Below are positions 32,922 to 41,806 of a DNA stretch of 64,000 bases, in pieces. The translations under genes were made by a program, and so were the position numbers. The notes beneath the pieces are model-generated. The model did not search any database. It was not told the origin of the DNA and saw nothing but the letters and a program-made list of their open reading frames with translations. The DNA is taken from positions 1 through 64,000 of the forward strand of contig SSSZ01000060.1 in the NCBI GenBank assembly GCA_009469675.1, given 5' to 3'. Source of the DNA: Azonexaceae bacterium. Lineage in GTDB: Bacteria; Pseudomonadota; Gammaproteobacteria; Burkholderiales; Rhodocyclaceae. How positions within the stretch are numbered: the first letter of the stretch is position 1; every line of letters starts with the position of its first letter.

Positions 32922-33758
32922 TCACGGGCTGACGACGGTCCGGACGCCCGTTTTCTTTTCGATCTCGGCGGCAAAGGCCACGAGATCGGCGGCCGGCAAG
33001 CGTCCCAGCCGGGCTGCTCCGGGCTGCATCGAAGGGCGGGCCAGGCCGTAGAGATGGACGCCGGCCAGCCTGGCGGCGGCTTCGCCGAGCCAGGCGCAAT
33101 AGGCGTCCCGCGCTTCGGCCGTGGGCGCGGCGCCGTCGATGGCGAACCAGCAGGTCTGCACCCAGGTCAGCGCCAGGGCGGCAGTGCGCCGCAGGTTGCG
33201 CAGCACCTTGGCGGGGTCGCTGGGGACGCCGTTGATGGCTCGCGTCGCTGCCTCCCCCACCCGATCGACCTTGAACCAGACCTCGCCCCCCGCTTCGCCG
33301 ATGGCGCGGATGCCGGCCTGCACCGCCCGACGGTGCACCAGGCTGCCGTTGGTGATGAGGCGGATCTTGACGGCGGCGGCCAAACCCCGCGCCGCCAGGA
33401 TATCCCGCACGCTGGCGACGGCCTCGGGAAAAGCCGCCGCGGCGGTGGGTTCGCCGTTGCCGGAAAAAGCCACGTCTACCAGGCGGCGCGCCTCGGGTGG
33501 CGTCTCCCGGGCGAGAAAATCGCCGTCCACGGCGGCGGCCAGGAAGTCTTCCAGCTCCCGGCGCAGGCGGTCGAGGTCGACAGGCGGCGGACCGCCCCGG
33601 GTCAGGCCCTCGACCTGGCAATAGGTACAGGCCCAATTGCAGGCGTTGTTGACGTTGAGGTTGATGCCGATCGACACGCCGCCCGCCCGGCGCGATACGA
33701 CGGGATAGACGTAGGTGAGGCCGGCACTGTCCCGGCGGTGGTCCGCGATGGTGAGCAT
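32922..33758 (-). CDS. Radical SAM protein
   Basis: 278 residues. The 4Fe-4S ligands are in NNACNWACTYC (Cys40, Cys44, Cys47; CxxxCxxC), preceded by GINLNV; GNGEPT binds SAM methionine as the GGE-like motif. Belongs to a radical SAM group often labelled only by domain (COG0731-like). It is divergent from queD (57 bases), but the Cys spacing is not that of QueE, so a role in deazapurine synthesis is only suggested by position. Start at 33758 chosen because it opens the conserved domain; the longer frame to 34193 is antisense to queD. Confidence 0.85.
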   Translation of the reverse strand: MLTIADHRRDSAGLTYVYPVVSRRAGGVSIGINLNVNNACNWACTYCQVEGLTRGGPPPVDLDRLRRELEDFLAAAVDGDFLARETPPEARRLVDVAFSGNGEPTAAAAFPEAVASVRDILAARGLAAAVKIRLITNGSLVHRRAVQAGIRAIGEAGGEVWFKVDRVGEAATRAINGVPSDPAKVLRNLRRTAALALTWVQTCWFAIDGAAPTAEARDAYCAWLGEAAARLAGVHLYGLARPSMQPGAARLGRLPAADLVAFAAEIEKKTGVRTVVSP

Positions 33759-33815
33759 GGGGCCATTGTATAATCCGGCCTCGCTTAAATCACCGCCGGA
33801 TTTCCGGCTCGCCCC

Positions 33816-34268
33816 ATGTTCATCACCCGCCGCCTGGAATTCGACGCCGGCCACCGCATTCCCGACCATCAGAGCCAGTGCCGGCATCTGCACGGGCATC
33901 GCTACGCCATCGAGATCACCCTGTCCGGCGAGGTCATCGACAAGGCCGGCGACGCCGCCAACGGCATGGTCATGGATTTTTCCCAGGTCAAGCAGCTGGC
34001 CCAGGAACACGTCGTCGACCTCTGGGACCACGCTTTCCTGGCCTATGCCGGCGACCGGCCGGTGGTGGACTTCCTCGCCGCCCTGCCCGGCCACAAGACG
34101 GTCGTCCTCGACCGCGTGCCCACCGCCGAAAACCTTGCCCGCATCGCCTTCGGCATTCTCGACGCGGTGTACCGCGACACCTACGGCAACCATCTGCGCC
34201 TCGAACGCATCCGTCTCTACGAAACCCCCAATTGCTGGGCCGACGCCGTCCGCCCGGCAAGCGATTGA
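33816..34268 (+). CDS. queD: 6-carboxytetrahydropterin synthase (QueD) family
   Basis: 150 residues of the PTPS/QueD fold. Zinc ligands are His13 in EFDAGHRI and His26/His28 in RHLHGHRY, with Cys22 as the QueD-type catalytic cysteine (SQCRHLHGH) and the C-terminal LYETPNCWA with the pterin-anchoring Glu. Predicted to make 6-carboxytetrahydropterin for queuosine. queC and queE are not in the window. Confidence 0.92.
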   Translation: MFITRRLEFDAGHRIPDHQSQCRHLHGHRYAIEITLSGEVIDKAGDAANGMVMDFSQVKQLAQEHVVDLWDHAFLAYAGDRPVVDFLAALPGHKTVVLDRVPTAENLARIAFGILDAVYRDTYGNHLRLERIRLYETPNCWADAVRPASD

Positions 34269-34293
34269 GCTCCCGCCCCGACTCTCCTATACT
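34265..34293 (+). promoter_or_regulatory. Candidate sigma-70 promoter for the SBP-GGDEF/EAL operon
   Basis: TTGAGC (34265-34270) and TATACT (34288-34293) at a 17-base spacing, overlapping the end of queD and 51 bases ahead of the binding-protein start. Confidence 0.6.
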
Positions 34294-34343
34294 GCCGGAA
34301 GACGTGGGGAAGGCGCCTGTCCCGGGCGCCTCGGAGGACAATA

Positions 34344-35171
34344 ATGAAAAAATGGTCCGCATGGCTCTTCGCCGTCGCCATGCTGCTCTGCCGATGCGCC
34401 AGCGCCCAACCGGAACCTCTGACCGTGGGGATCATTCCCTATTTGTCGCCCAAGGTGCTGATCGGCCTCTTCCAGCCGCTGCGCGCCGCCCTCGCCGGCC
34501 CCGTGGGCCGCCCCGTCGAGCTCTACACCGCCCCCGACACCAAGACCTTCCTGCGCCGGACCCTCAAGGCCGATTTCGACCTCGTCGTCACCCCGGCTCA
34601 CCAGGCCCGCCTGGCCCAGATCGAAGCCGGCTACCTGCCCCTCGTCCGCTTTTCCGGGCCGCTCCACGCCGCCCTCGCCGTGGGCGGCACCACCACCATC
34701 CGCGGCCTGGCCGATCTGCGCGGCAAGCGTGTGGCCTTCGCCGACCGCACCAACCTCGTCACCATCGTCGCCCTCCTGCGCCTCGCCGACCAGGGCATCG
34801 GTGAAGCCGACCTGGAACTCGTTCCCGCAGGCTCCATGAGCAACGCCCTGCTGGCGCTCAAGCGGGGCGAAACCGACGCCGCCATCGTCGCCCATTACGC
34901 CTTCGACCAGACGCCGGCGGAGCAGCGCCGGGGGCTACGCCTCGCCTATCTTTCCGAAGCGCTGCCCGGGGTCACCCTGCTCGCCCGCCCCGGCCTGCCG
35001 GCAAGCGAGCGCGAGGCCATCCGGCAGGCCCTGCTGCACTTGGGAAATACGCCGCAAGGGGCCGAATTCCTGGCCAAAAGCCGCTACCAGGGCGTGCTCC
35101 CGGCCGACGAGGCCTTCATGCGCCAGGCCGACCCCTACCTGGCCGAAACCCGGCGGCAACTCGGCCCATGA
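34344..35171 (+). CDS. Periplasmic solute-binding protein, PhnD-like
   Basis: 275 residues with a signal peptide (MKKWSAWLFAVAMLL..., cleavage near CASA at about 23) and a type II periplasmic binding fold of the phosphate/phosphite/phosphonate group (VGIIPYLSP, LKADFDLVVTPAHQAR, LRGKRVAFAD, AAIVAHYAFD). No ABC permease or ATPase follows; the stop overlaps the start of a membrane GGDEF-EAL gene by four bases. It is therefore more likely a signalling receptor that presents a ligand to that enzyme than a transporter part. The ligand is unknown. Confidence 0.85.
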   Translation: MKKWSAWLFAVAMLLCRCASAQPEPLTVGIIPYLSPKVLIGLFQPLRAALAGPVGRPVELYTAPDTKTFLRRTLKADFDLVVTPAHQARLAQIEAGYLPLVRFSGPLHAALAVGGTTTIRGLADLRGKRVAFADRTNLVTIVALLRLADQGIGEADLELVPAGSMSNALLALKRGETDAAIVAHYAFDQTPAEQRRGLRLAYLSEALPGVTLLARPGLPASEREAIRQALLHLGNTPQGAEFLAKSRYQGVLPADEAFMRQADPYLAETRRQLGP

Positions 35172-37927
35172 CCAATCCCTTCGCCGGCTCGATCCGCTGG
35201 AAACTCATCGTCGCGACGCTGGCCGTCGAACTGGCCATGGTCGGCGGCCTGGTCTGGAACGGCCTGCGGCTCATGGAAACCCACCTGGCCCGCCAGGCCG
35301 AGTTGCGCCTGCAGGAAGTGACCGAACTCCTCAACGCCAGCCTCGGCCCCCTCATGGCGGCCCAGGACTACGGTTCGATCGCTGAAGTTTTTCGCGCCAG
35401 CCGGCACCACGACGGCATCCAATACTTTGTCCTGCGCGACTGGCGCGGCCGGGAACTGGCCAGCGACGGCTGGACTCCCGATCAGGCCCTGCCCGCCCCC
35501 CAGGCGAGCTTCGACCCGGGCCGGGCGGGCCCCCGCTTCGACACCGAGATCCCCGTCACCCTGGCCGGCCAGGGCTATGGCCGCCTGGCCTTCGGCATCT
35601 CCACTGAATTCATCGCCGAAGCCCGCCAGAGCTTCATCCGCGACAGCCTGCTCATCGCCCTCGGCGCCATGCTTCTCTCCGCTGCCGCGCTGACCCTGGT
35701 CGCCTTCTGGCTGACCCGCCCCCTCAGGCGCCTGGAGGCCGCCAGCCGGGCCATTTCGGCCGGCGATCTGGATTGCCGCGTGGCCGCCGGAACGCGGGAC
35801 GAAGTGGGCCAGGTGGCCCGGGCCTTCAACCGCATGGCCGCCGAACTCAAGCACCAGATCGGCGCCCTGCAGGTTTCGGAGGCGCGCTTTCGCGGCCTTC
35901 TCGATCTCTCCACCGACTGGTACTGGGAACAGGACGCCGATTTCCGCTTCACCCTGCACCGGGCCGGACGCCTCGCCCTGCCCGAGCAGTACGCATCGAG
36001 CCCGTGGCTCGGCAAGTGCCGCTGGGAACTGCCCAATACCTTGTCGGAAGCCGAATGGGCGGCCCATCGGGCCACCCTCGAAGCTCACCGCACCTTCCGC
36101 CAGTTCGAATACGGCTCGACCGCCATCGCCGGCACCGTCCGCCATTTTTCCGTCAGCGGCGAGCCGGTGTACGACGGCGCCGGGAACTTCATCGGCTACC
36201 GCGGCACGTCCACGGAAATCACCGAACGCAAGCGGGCCGAGTTGTCGCTGCGCCTTGCCGCCAACGTCTTCGGCCAGGCGCGGGAGGGCATCGTCATCAC
36301 CGACGCCGACTGGCACATTGTCGACGTCAATCCCATGGCCCTCGAACTCACCGGCTACACCCGCGACGACCTGGTCGGCACCGACCTCCTGGCCTTGCTG
36401 GCCGAGCGGCGGGACGCCGATTTTCTCGAAGCCGCCCTTGCCGCCCTGGTGGAAAACGGGCACTGGCGGGGCGAAACCCAGGGCCGGCGCAAGAACGGAG
36501 AAAGTTTTCCCGAGCTGGTCACGGCCAGCGTCGTCAAGGGTGCCGCCGGCCAGGCCTGCAATTACATCCTGATGTTCTCCGACATCACGGCCCTCAAGGA
36601 ACATCAGCAGCGCCTGGAATCCCTGGCTCACTACGATGCCCTCACCCGGCTGCCCAACCGGGTTCTGCTCGGCGACCGCCTGCGCCTCGCCCTGGGGCAG
36701 GCCAGCCGCGAGGAAGCGATGGTGGCGGTGGCCTATCTCGACCTCGACGGCTTCAAGCCGGTCAACGACACCCTCGGCCACGACGCCGGCGACCTCCTCC
36801 TGGTCGAGGTGGCCAATCGCCTGCGGGAATCGATCCGGGGCGGCGACACCGTCGCCCGCCTGGGGGGCGACGAGTTCGTCCTGCTCATCCGCAGCTGTGA
36901 TTTCGGCGAATGCGAGGTGGCGCTGCAGCGGGTGCTCCAGGTCATTTCCCGGCCCTATAGCATCAAGGGCCGCCCCATCGAGCTTTCGGCGAGCATCGGC
37001 GTCGCCCGCTTCCCCCACGACGGCACCGATCCCGACAGCCTGCTGCGCAATGCCGACCAGGCCATGTACGTCGCCAAGCAGACCGGCCGCAATCGCTTCA
37101 TTTTCTTCGATTCCGACCACGACCGCCGAGTGCGCGCCCACAGCGAGCAGTTCGCCCGCCTGCGCGCCGCCCTGCCGGCCGGCGAATTCGTCCTCCACTA
37201 CCAGCCCAAGGTCGACATGCGCAGCGGCCGGGTGATCGGCGCCGAGGCGCTGATCCGCTGGCAATCGCCGGAGCGGGGCCTGGTGCCGCCGAACGAGTTC
37301 CTGCCGATCATCGACAACAGCGATTTCGCCATCGAAGTCGGCGAATGGGTGACCGCCACGGCCCTGGCCCAGATGCGCGGCTGGCGCCGGCTGGGCATCG
37401 ACCTGCCGGTGAGCGTCAATATCGCTGCCCGCCAGCTCCAGGCGCCGGATTTCGCCGACCGCCTGCAAGCCCTGCTCGCCACCTACGCCGACGTCCCGGC
37501 CGGCAACCTCGAACTCGAAATCGTCGAAACCGCCGCCCTCGAGGATGTCGAGTACATCAGCGGCGTCATCACCCGCTGCCTGGCTTTCGGCGTCAGCTTC
37601 GCCCTCGACGACTTCGGCACCGGCTACTCGTCGCTCATCTACTTCAAACGCCTGCCGGCCCAGACCCTCAAGATCGACCAGTCCTTCGTCCGCGACATGC
37701 TGGTCGATCCGGAAGACCTGGCCATCGTCGAGGGCGTCATCGGGCTGGCCCGGGCCTTTAGCCGTGCGGTCATCGCCGAAGGCGTGGAAACCGCCGAACA
37801 CGGCGTCCGCCTCCTCGCCCTGGGGTGCGACCGCGCCCAGGGCTACGGCATCGCCCGGCCGATGCCCGCCGACCAGATCCCGGCCTGGGTTAACGCCTTC
37901 CGTCCCGACCCCACATGGCTCACCTGA
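35168..37927 (+). CDS. Membrane GGDEF-EAL cyclic-di-GMP enzyme with HAMP and PAS
   Basis: 919 residues. Transmembrane helix 1 at about 12-32, a periplasmic domain (about 35-155), transmembrane helix 2 (about 158-182), HAMP (about 183-235), two PAS domains (about 240-355 and 365-480), GGDEF (about 490-650) and EAL (about 665-910). The active site RLGGDEF (about 566) and the EAL motifs EALIRW (about 691) and [10 protein letters not shown] are intact, so both cyclase and phosphodiesterase activity are possible. Translationally coupled to the upstream binding protein, recalling MbaA/NspS. The 3' end overlaps the next gene by 13 bases. Confidence 0.93.
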   Translation: MTNPFAGSIRWKLIVATLAVELAMVGGLVWNGLRLMETHLARQAELRLQEVTELLNASLGPLMAAQDYGSIAEVFRASRHHDGIQYFVLRDWRGRELASDGWTPDQALPAPQASFDPGRAGPRFDTEIPVTLAGQGYGRLAFGISTEFIAEARQSFIRDSLLIALGAMLLSAAALTLVAFWLTRPLRRLEAASRAISAGDLDCRVAAGTRDEVGQVARAFNRMAAELKHQIGALQVSEARFRGLLDLSTDWYWEQDADFRFTLHRAGRLALPEQYASSPWLGKCRWELPNTLSEAEWAAHRATLEAHRTFRQFEYGSTAIAGTVRHFSVSGEPVYDGAGNFIGYRGTSTEITERKRAELSLRLAANVFGQAREGIVITDADWHIVDVNPMALELTGYTRDDLVGTDLLALLAERRDADFLEAALAALVENGHWRGETQGRRKNGESFPELVTASVVKGAAGQACNYILMFSDITALKEHQQRLESLAHYDALTRLPNRVLLGDRLRLALGQASREEAMVAVAYLDLDGFKPVNDTLGHDAGDLLLVEVANRLRESIRGGDTVARLGGDEFVLLIRSCDFGECEVALQRVLQVISRPYSIKGRPIELSASIGVARFPHDGTDPDSLLRNADQAMYVAKQTGRNRFIFFDSDHDRRVRAHSEQFARLRAALPAGEFVLHYQPKVDMRSGRVIGAEALIRWQSPERGLVPPNEFLPIIDNSDFAIEVGEWVTATALAQMRGWRRLGIDLPVSVNIAARQLQAPDFADRLQALLATYADVPAGNLELEIVETAALEDVEYISGVITRCLAFGVSFALDDFGTGYSSLIYFKRLPAQTLKIDQSFVRDMLVDPEDLAIVEGVIGLARAFSRAVIAEGVETAEHGVRLLALGCDRAQGYGIARPMPADQIPAWVNAFRPDPTWLT

Positions 37928-39060
37928 ACCCCCGTCCCCGCGCCGCCCTCATCCTCACCGGCGGCGGCGCCCGCGCCGCCTACCAGGTGGGCGTCCTGGT
38001 CGCCGTCGCCGAACTGCTTCCCGACCGCCGGGTCAATCCCTTTCCCATCCTCTGCGGCACCTCGGCCGGGGCCATCAACGCCGCCAGCGTCGCCTGCCTG
38101 GCCGACAACTTCGGCAAGGCCGTCGAGATGGTATCCGCCGTCTGGCAAAACATGCACGCCGGCCACATCTATCGCGCCGATGCCCTGGGCGTGGGCCGCT
38201 CCGGCCTCAAATGGCTGGGCATGCTAGTGGCCGGCTGGCTGGTCAAGAATCCGCCCCGCTCGCTCCTTGACAATTCGCCCCTGCGGGATCTCCTCAACCG
38301 CCATCTCGATTTTCGCGGCATCGAGCACGCCATTGCCTCGGGCGCCCTCCACGCCCTGTCGATCACCGCCTCGGGTTACGAATCGGGCGAGAGCATCGCC
38401 TTCTTCCAGGGCCACCCCTCGGCCGAACCCTGGCGGCGGGTGCAACGCCTGGGCATCCGCTGCAAGATCACGGTCAACCACCTGCTGGCCTCCAGCGCCA
38501 TACCCTTCGTTTTCCCCGCCACCCACATCAACCGCGAATATTTCGGCGACGGCTCGATGCGTCAGCTGGCGCCCATTTCGCCCGCCATCCACCTGGGCGC
38601 CGAACGCATCCTGGTGGTTGGCGCCGGCCGCATGAACGAAATGAAGGAGCGCTCGCGCAGCGAATCCCACCCTTCCCTCGCCCAGATCGCCGGCCACGCC
38701 CTGTCGAGCATCTTCCTCGACAGCCTGGCGGTGGACATCGAGCGCCTGCAGCGCATCAACAACACGGTTTCGGCCCTGTCGCCGGAGGTGCTGGAAAAGG
38801 CCGGCGTGCCGCTACGCCCCATCCGCACCCTGGTCATCGCGCCGTCGCAGCGGCTCGACCTCATCGCCGCCCACCACGCCGACGCCCTGCCGCGGCCGGT
38901 CAAGCTCCTGCTCCGCGGCATCGGCGCCATGAACCGGCGGGGCGGCGCCCTGACCAGCTACCTCCTGTTCGAACAGCCCTACACGCGGGCCCTCATCGAC
39001 CTCGGCTACAAAGACACCATGGAGCGGGCCGAAGAAGTGCGGGACTTCCTCGAACTGTGA
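37915..39060 (+). CDS. Patatin-like phospholipase
   Basis: 381 residues. Ser-Asp dyad lipase with the oxyanion loop LTGGGARAAYQVG at the N terminus, nucleophile in CGTSAGAIN (about 46) and the catalytic Asp in FGDGSMRQ (about 211). No signal peptide, so cytoplasmic or membrane-associated. Overlaps the GGDEF-EAL gene by 13 bases and the next gene by four (GTGA). Confidence 0.92.
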   Translation: MAHLNPRPRAALILTGGGARAAYQVGVLVAVAELLPDRRVNPFPILCGTSAGAINAASVACLADNFGKAVEMVSAVWQNMHAGHIYRADALGVGRSGLKWLGMLVAGWLVKNPPRSLLDNSPLRDLLNRHLDFRGIEHAIASGALHALSITASGYESGESIAFFQGHPSAEPWRRVQRLGIRCKITVNHLLASSAIPFVFPATHINREYFGDGSMRQLAPISPAIHLGAERILVVGAGRMNEMKERSRSESHPSLAQIAGHALSSIFLDSLAVDIERLQRINNTVSALSPEVLEKAGVPLRPIRTLVIAPSQRLDLIAAHHADALPRPVKLLLRGIGAMNRRGGALTSYLLFEQPYTRALIDLGYKDTMERAEEVRDFLEL

Positions 39061-39896
39061 ACCCGGCGCTCGGCGCCGCCATCGGGGAGCAGCTCGGCGC
39101 CCCCTTGACGGAAACGACCGCCCTGGGCCGCGGCTTTACCGACAACTGGCGCGGGCGGGCCGGGGGTCGGCACCTCTTCCTTAAGACCAGCCCGGATTTC
39201 GACCGCCTCGCCGCCGAAGCCGACGGCCTCGGCGCCCTGGCGGACTGCCCGGCGGTGCGCTGCCCGGCCGTCCTGGCCCTGGGTCGCGCCGCCGGAGTCG
39301 CCTTTCTCGCCCTCGAATGGCTCGACATCGCCACCGACGGCGACCAGGCCCGCCTCGGCGCGGCGCTCGCCGAACTCCATGAGCGGCGCGGCGAGGCCTA
39401 CGGCTGGGGCCGCGACAACTACCTCGGCACCACGCCCCAGGACAACCGCCCCGCTTCCGACTGGGCCGAATTCTTCGCCACCCGCCGCCTCGCTCCCCAG
39501 CTGAGCCTTGCCCAAGACCGGGGCTGCGCCGCCGTGGCCGCCCCCGGCCAGGCCCTGCTCGCCCGTCTGCCCGCCTTGCTGGCCGGCCACCGCCCGCCCC
39601 CGGCCTTGCTCCACGGCGACCTGTGGCGCGGCAACGCGGGCTTTGCCCAAGGCCATCCCTGCCTCTACGACCCGGCGGTGCACTTCGGCGACCCCGAATG
39701 CGACCTGGCCATGGCCGCCCTCTTCGGCGGGTTCTCCCGGGAGTTTTTCGCCGCCTACGGGGCCTGCCGCCCGCCGCTCCCCGGCTGGCCGGTACGCCGC
39801 CGACTCTACCAGTTGTATCATCAGCTCAATCACCTGAATCTTTTCGGTGCGGCCTACCTGCCGCAGGTGCTCAGGACGATGGAAGAACTGCCATGA
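39057..39896 (+). CDS. Fructosamine kinase family protein
   Basis: 279 residues, GTG start overlapping the patatin stop. Kinase motifs: FLKTS-like ATP lysine near 39, catalytic [10 protein letters not shown] (about 184) and metal-binding [16 protein letters not shown]. Bacterial members phosphorylate protein-bound ribulosamines or erythrulosamines, leading to deglycation. Sits with a macrodomain and a sirtuin. Confidence 0.92.
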   Translation: MNPALGAAIGEQLGAPLTETTALGRGFTDNWRGRAGGRHLFLKTSPDFDRLAAEADGLGALADCPAVRCPAVLALGRAAGVAFLALEWLDIATDGDQARLGAALAELHERRGEAYGWGRDNYLGTTPQDNRPASDWAEFFATRRLAPQLSLAQDRGCAAVAAPGQALLARLPALLAGHRPPPALLHGDLWRGNAGFAQGHPCLYDPAVHFGDPECDLAMAALFGGFSREFFAAYGACRPPLPGWPVRRRLYQLYHQLNHLNLFGAAYLPQVLRTMEELP

Positions 39897-40111
39897 TCCG
39901 AGAAACCGCCGTTGGAAAACCCTGCCGCCACCCTGGGGCGGTTGGCCAACGCCCTGCGGCAAGGCCCCGGGCCGGGGAACGACCCGGCCGAACGACCCGG
40001 CGGGGGCGTTGCGGATCGATCCCGGGAGCAGCGTACGAGCGCGGAGAAAGCACTTGGGCCCCAGGGATTCCCCAGGCATTGGCGGGCGGGCAACCGGGGT
40101 TTTCCCGATGA
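39893..40111 (+). other. 211-base spacer with a frame coupled at both ends
   Basis: The interval between the fructosamine kinase and macrodomain genes. An ATG overlaps the kinase stop (ATGA), and this 72-codon frame ends in a TGA overlapping the macrodomain ATG (ATGA). Its product is Arg/Pro/Gly-rich with no family resemblance, and a second frame from the TTG at 39912 has a more typical third-position pattern for its first 30 codons. Either a small unknown gene with a frameshift, a decayed gene, or a spacer. Confidence 0.3.
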
Positions 40112-40611
40112 TTCCCCGCCGCGCCGTCCTCGCCGACATCACCACCCTGGCTGTGGACGCCATCGTCAACGCCGCCAACTCCAGCCTTCTGGGCGGCGGC
40201 GGGGTTGACGGCGCCATCCACCGGGCGGCCGGCCCCCAACTGCTCGCCGAGTGCCGCTCGCTGGGGGGTTGCCCCACCGGCGAAGCACGCCTTACCGGCG
40301 GCTCCCGCCTGCCGGCCCGCCACGTCATCCACACCGTCGGCCCGGTTTGGCAGGGCGGCCGGGCGGGCGAAGCAGAACTCCTGGCCGCCTGCTACCGCAA
40401 CGCGCTCCAGCTGGCCCACCGGCACGGCCTGATGAGCCTTGCCTTTCCGGCGATCAGCACCGGCATCTACGGCTACCCCCAGGACGCCGCCGCCCGCATC
40501 GCCGTCGACACCGTCACCACCTGGCAAGCCGCCGCGCCGCACCCGGGGGAAGTGATTTTCTGCTGCTTCCGCCCGGCCGATCTGCGCATCTACGCCGCCC
40601 TACTCGGCTGA
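40108..40611 (+). CDS. Macrodomain protein, O-acetyl-ADP-ribose deacetylase-like
   Basis: 167 residues, a stand-alone MacroD-type macrodomain: [19 protein letters not shown] at the N terminus with the catalytic Asn and Asp, GEARLTGG, and [12 protein letters not shown]. Family members hydrolyse O-acetyl-ADP-ribose and remove mono-ADP-ribose from acidic residues. The last 22 bases overlap the 3' end of the convergent sirtuin gene, whose product makes O-acetyl-ADP-ribose. Confidence 0.92.
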   Translation: MIPRRAVLADITTLAVDAIVNAANSSLLGGGGVDGAIHRAAGPQLLAECRSLGGCPTGEARLTGGSRLPARHVIHTVGPVWQGGRAGEAELLAACYRNALQLAHRHGLMSLAFPAISTGIYGYPQDAAARIAVDTVTTWQAAAPHPGEVIFCCFRPADLRIYAALLG

Positions 40612-41381
40612 TCGAGGCGCTCCAGCAGGGCCGTCATGGCGGCGGCGGCCCCCAGCGGCAGGTGAAAATCGACGAGGCGGCTCAGCGCCGTCCGGGCGGG
40701 ATTGATTTCCACCGTCGGGATGCCGCACTGGGCGGCCCAAACCACCGGCTGGACGATATAGGGAAAACTGCTCGAGGTGCCAATGCTAAAGACCATATCG
40801 AAACCCCGATCAAGGGTTTCGATGAAGCGCTCCATCAAGCCGGCCGGCAGCATCTCGCCGAAGAGCACCACTTCCGGCCGGATCACCGCGGCACACCGCG
40901 GGCAACGGGGCGGAATCGGCCAACCCGCCAAGTTCTCCACCTCGGTACGGAAATCGCAGACGATACACGCCAGCCGCTGCAAGTTGCCGTGAATCTCGAT
41001 CAGGTTGCGGCTCCCGGCCCGCCGATGAAGGCCGTCGACGTTCTGGGTAAACACCAGCACCTCGGGCAAGCGCTCCTCAAGCCGGGCGATGGCCCGATGG
41101 GCCGCGTTGGGGCCGGCGTGGCGGCAATTGTTTTCGATCTGCGCCAGGTATTTCCAGGTAATGTCGGGCCGCCGGGAAAACACCTCCCCCGACAGCGCCT
41201 CTTCGATGCGCAAACCCTCGTCGGTGAGTTCGCTCTCGTACAGCCCGCCGATCCCCCGGTAGGTCGGCAAGCCCGAATCGGCCGAAATCCCGGCACCGGT
41301 GATGAACAAGACCCGCTCCGCCCGGCGCAGGCCGGCCGCAACCCCATCGCAAAGGCGTTCAATTTCGCCGGATAATTCCAT
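40590..41381 (-). CDS. Sir2-family NAD-dependent protein deacylase
   Basis: 263 residues. NAD-binding [28 protein letters not shown], catalytic His in EIHGNL, a zinc site of CIVC and CPRC, and [12 protein letters not shown]. The ATG at 41381 is preferred to the one at 41411 because GGAG lies eight bases upstream. Overlaps the macrodomain gene tail to tail. Lacks the features of SirTM-type ADP-ribosylating sirtuins as far as can be seen. Confidence 0.92.
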   Translation of the reverse strand: MELSGEIERLCDGVAAGLRRAERVLFITGAGISADSGLPTYRGIGGLYESELTDEGLRIEEALSGEVFSRRPDITWKYLAQIENNCRHAGPNAAHRAIARLEERLPEVLVFTQNVDGLHRRAGSRNLIEIHGNLQRLACIVCDFRTEVENLAGWPIPPRCPRCAAVIRPEVVLFGEMLPAGLMERFIETLDRGFDMVFSIGTSSSFPYIVQPVVWAAQCGIPTVEINPARTALSRLVDFHLPLGAAAAMTALLERLDQPSRAA

Positions 41382-41449
41382 GACCAGGCTCCTTGCGGCC
41401 CCGGCCGCCACCTAACGAGGTCACGGCCAGCGCGACAGTTTTGCAGGTT

Positions 41450-41537
41450 TGGCGGAGGCGGTGAGATTCGAACTCACGAAGGGTTTCCCCTTGCCGGTTT
41501 TCAAGACCGGTGCAATCGACCACTCTGCCACACCTCC
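41450..41537 (-). tRNA. tRNA-Ser(UGA)
   Basis: 88 bases including an encoded CCA. Acceptor GGAGGTG pairs with CGCCTCC (one G-U), discriminator G, anticodon loop CTTGAAA with anticodon TGA, a long variable arm (GGGGAAACCC) and T-arm GTTCGAATC. The long variable arm fits class II serine tRNA. Confidence 0.95.
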
Positions 41538-41679
41538 GGCGGACGCACCCGGTAGGGCCGGGCGGGCGACAGGCTGGCGATCATAGCACAAGAGCCGGGT
41601 CGCTTCGATTGGCGAAATCCCCGGCGGGTTCTTGAACTTGCAACTTTCGCCCCCATTCATTAGTCTTAGCCACCGCGTA

Positions 41680-41781
41680 ACACCTGTTCGCTTTCAAATC
41701 GATACGCGAAGACGGGCCGAAGACAATGCTGCAGCAGTGCAAAGTGAAGTCGGCAACGTATCGGTTTGAAACGATTGGTAT
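41680..41781 (+). repeat. MITE-like palindromic repeat, copy 1
   Basis: About 102 bases, from ACACCTGTTCGCTTTC to the inverted end GAAACGATTGGTAT. Roughly three quarters identical to copies at 44941-45042 and 53759-53862, in the same orientation as the first. It lies in the leader of the YccA-like gene, 25 bases before its start codon. Confidence 0.75.
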
Positions 41782-41806
41782 AAATCATCGACAAGGAGTA
41801 AACCGC

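Noticed and set aside
35135..37801. An 888-codon frame on the minus strand
   Set aside because: Antisense to the GGDEF-EAL gene, whose domains are complete and in frame.
41421..41660. A 79-codon minus-strand frame
   Set aside because: It is the tRNA-Ser gene read as protein (GGVAEWSIAPVLKTG is a familiar tRNA-Ser artefact).
41680..41781. Repeat copy 1 as a riboswitch or leader RNA of the YccA-like gene
   Set aside because: Its ends and core match the two other copies in unrelated contexts, so it is a dispersed repeat.
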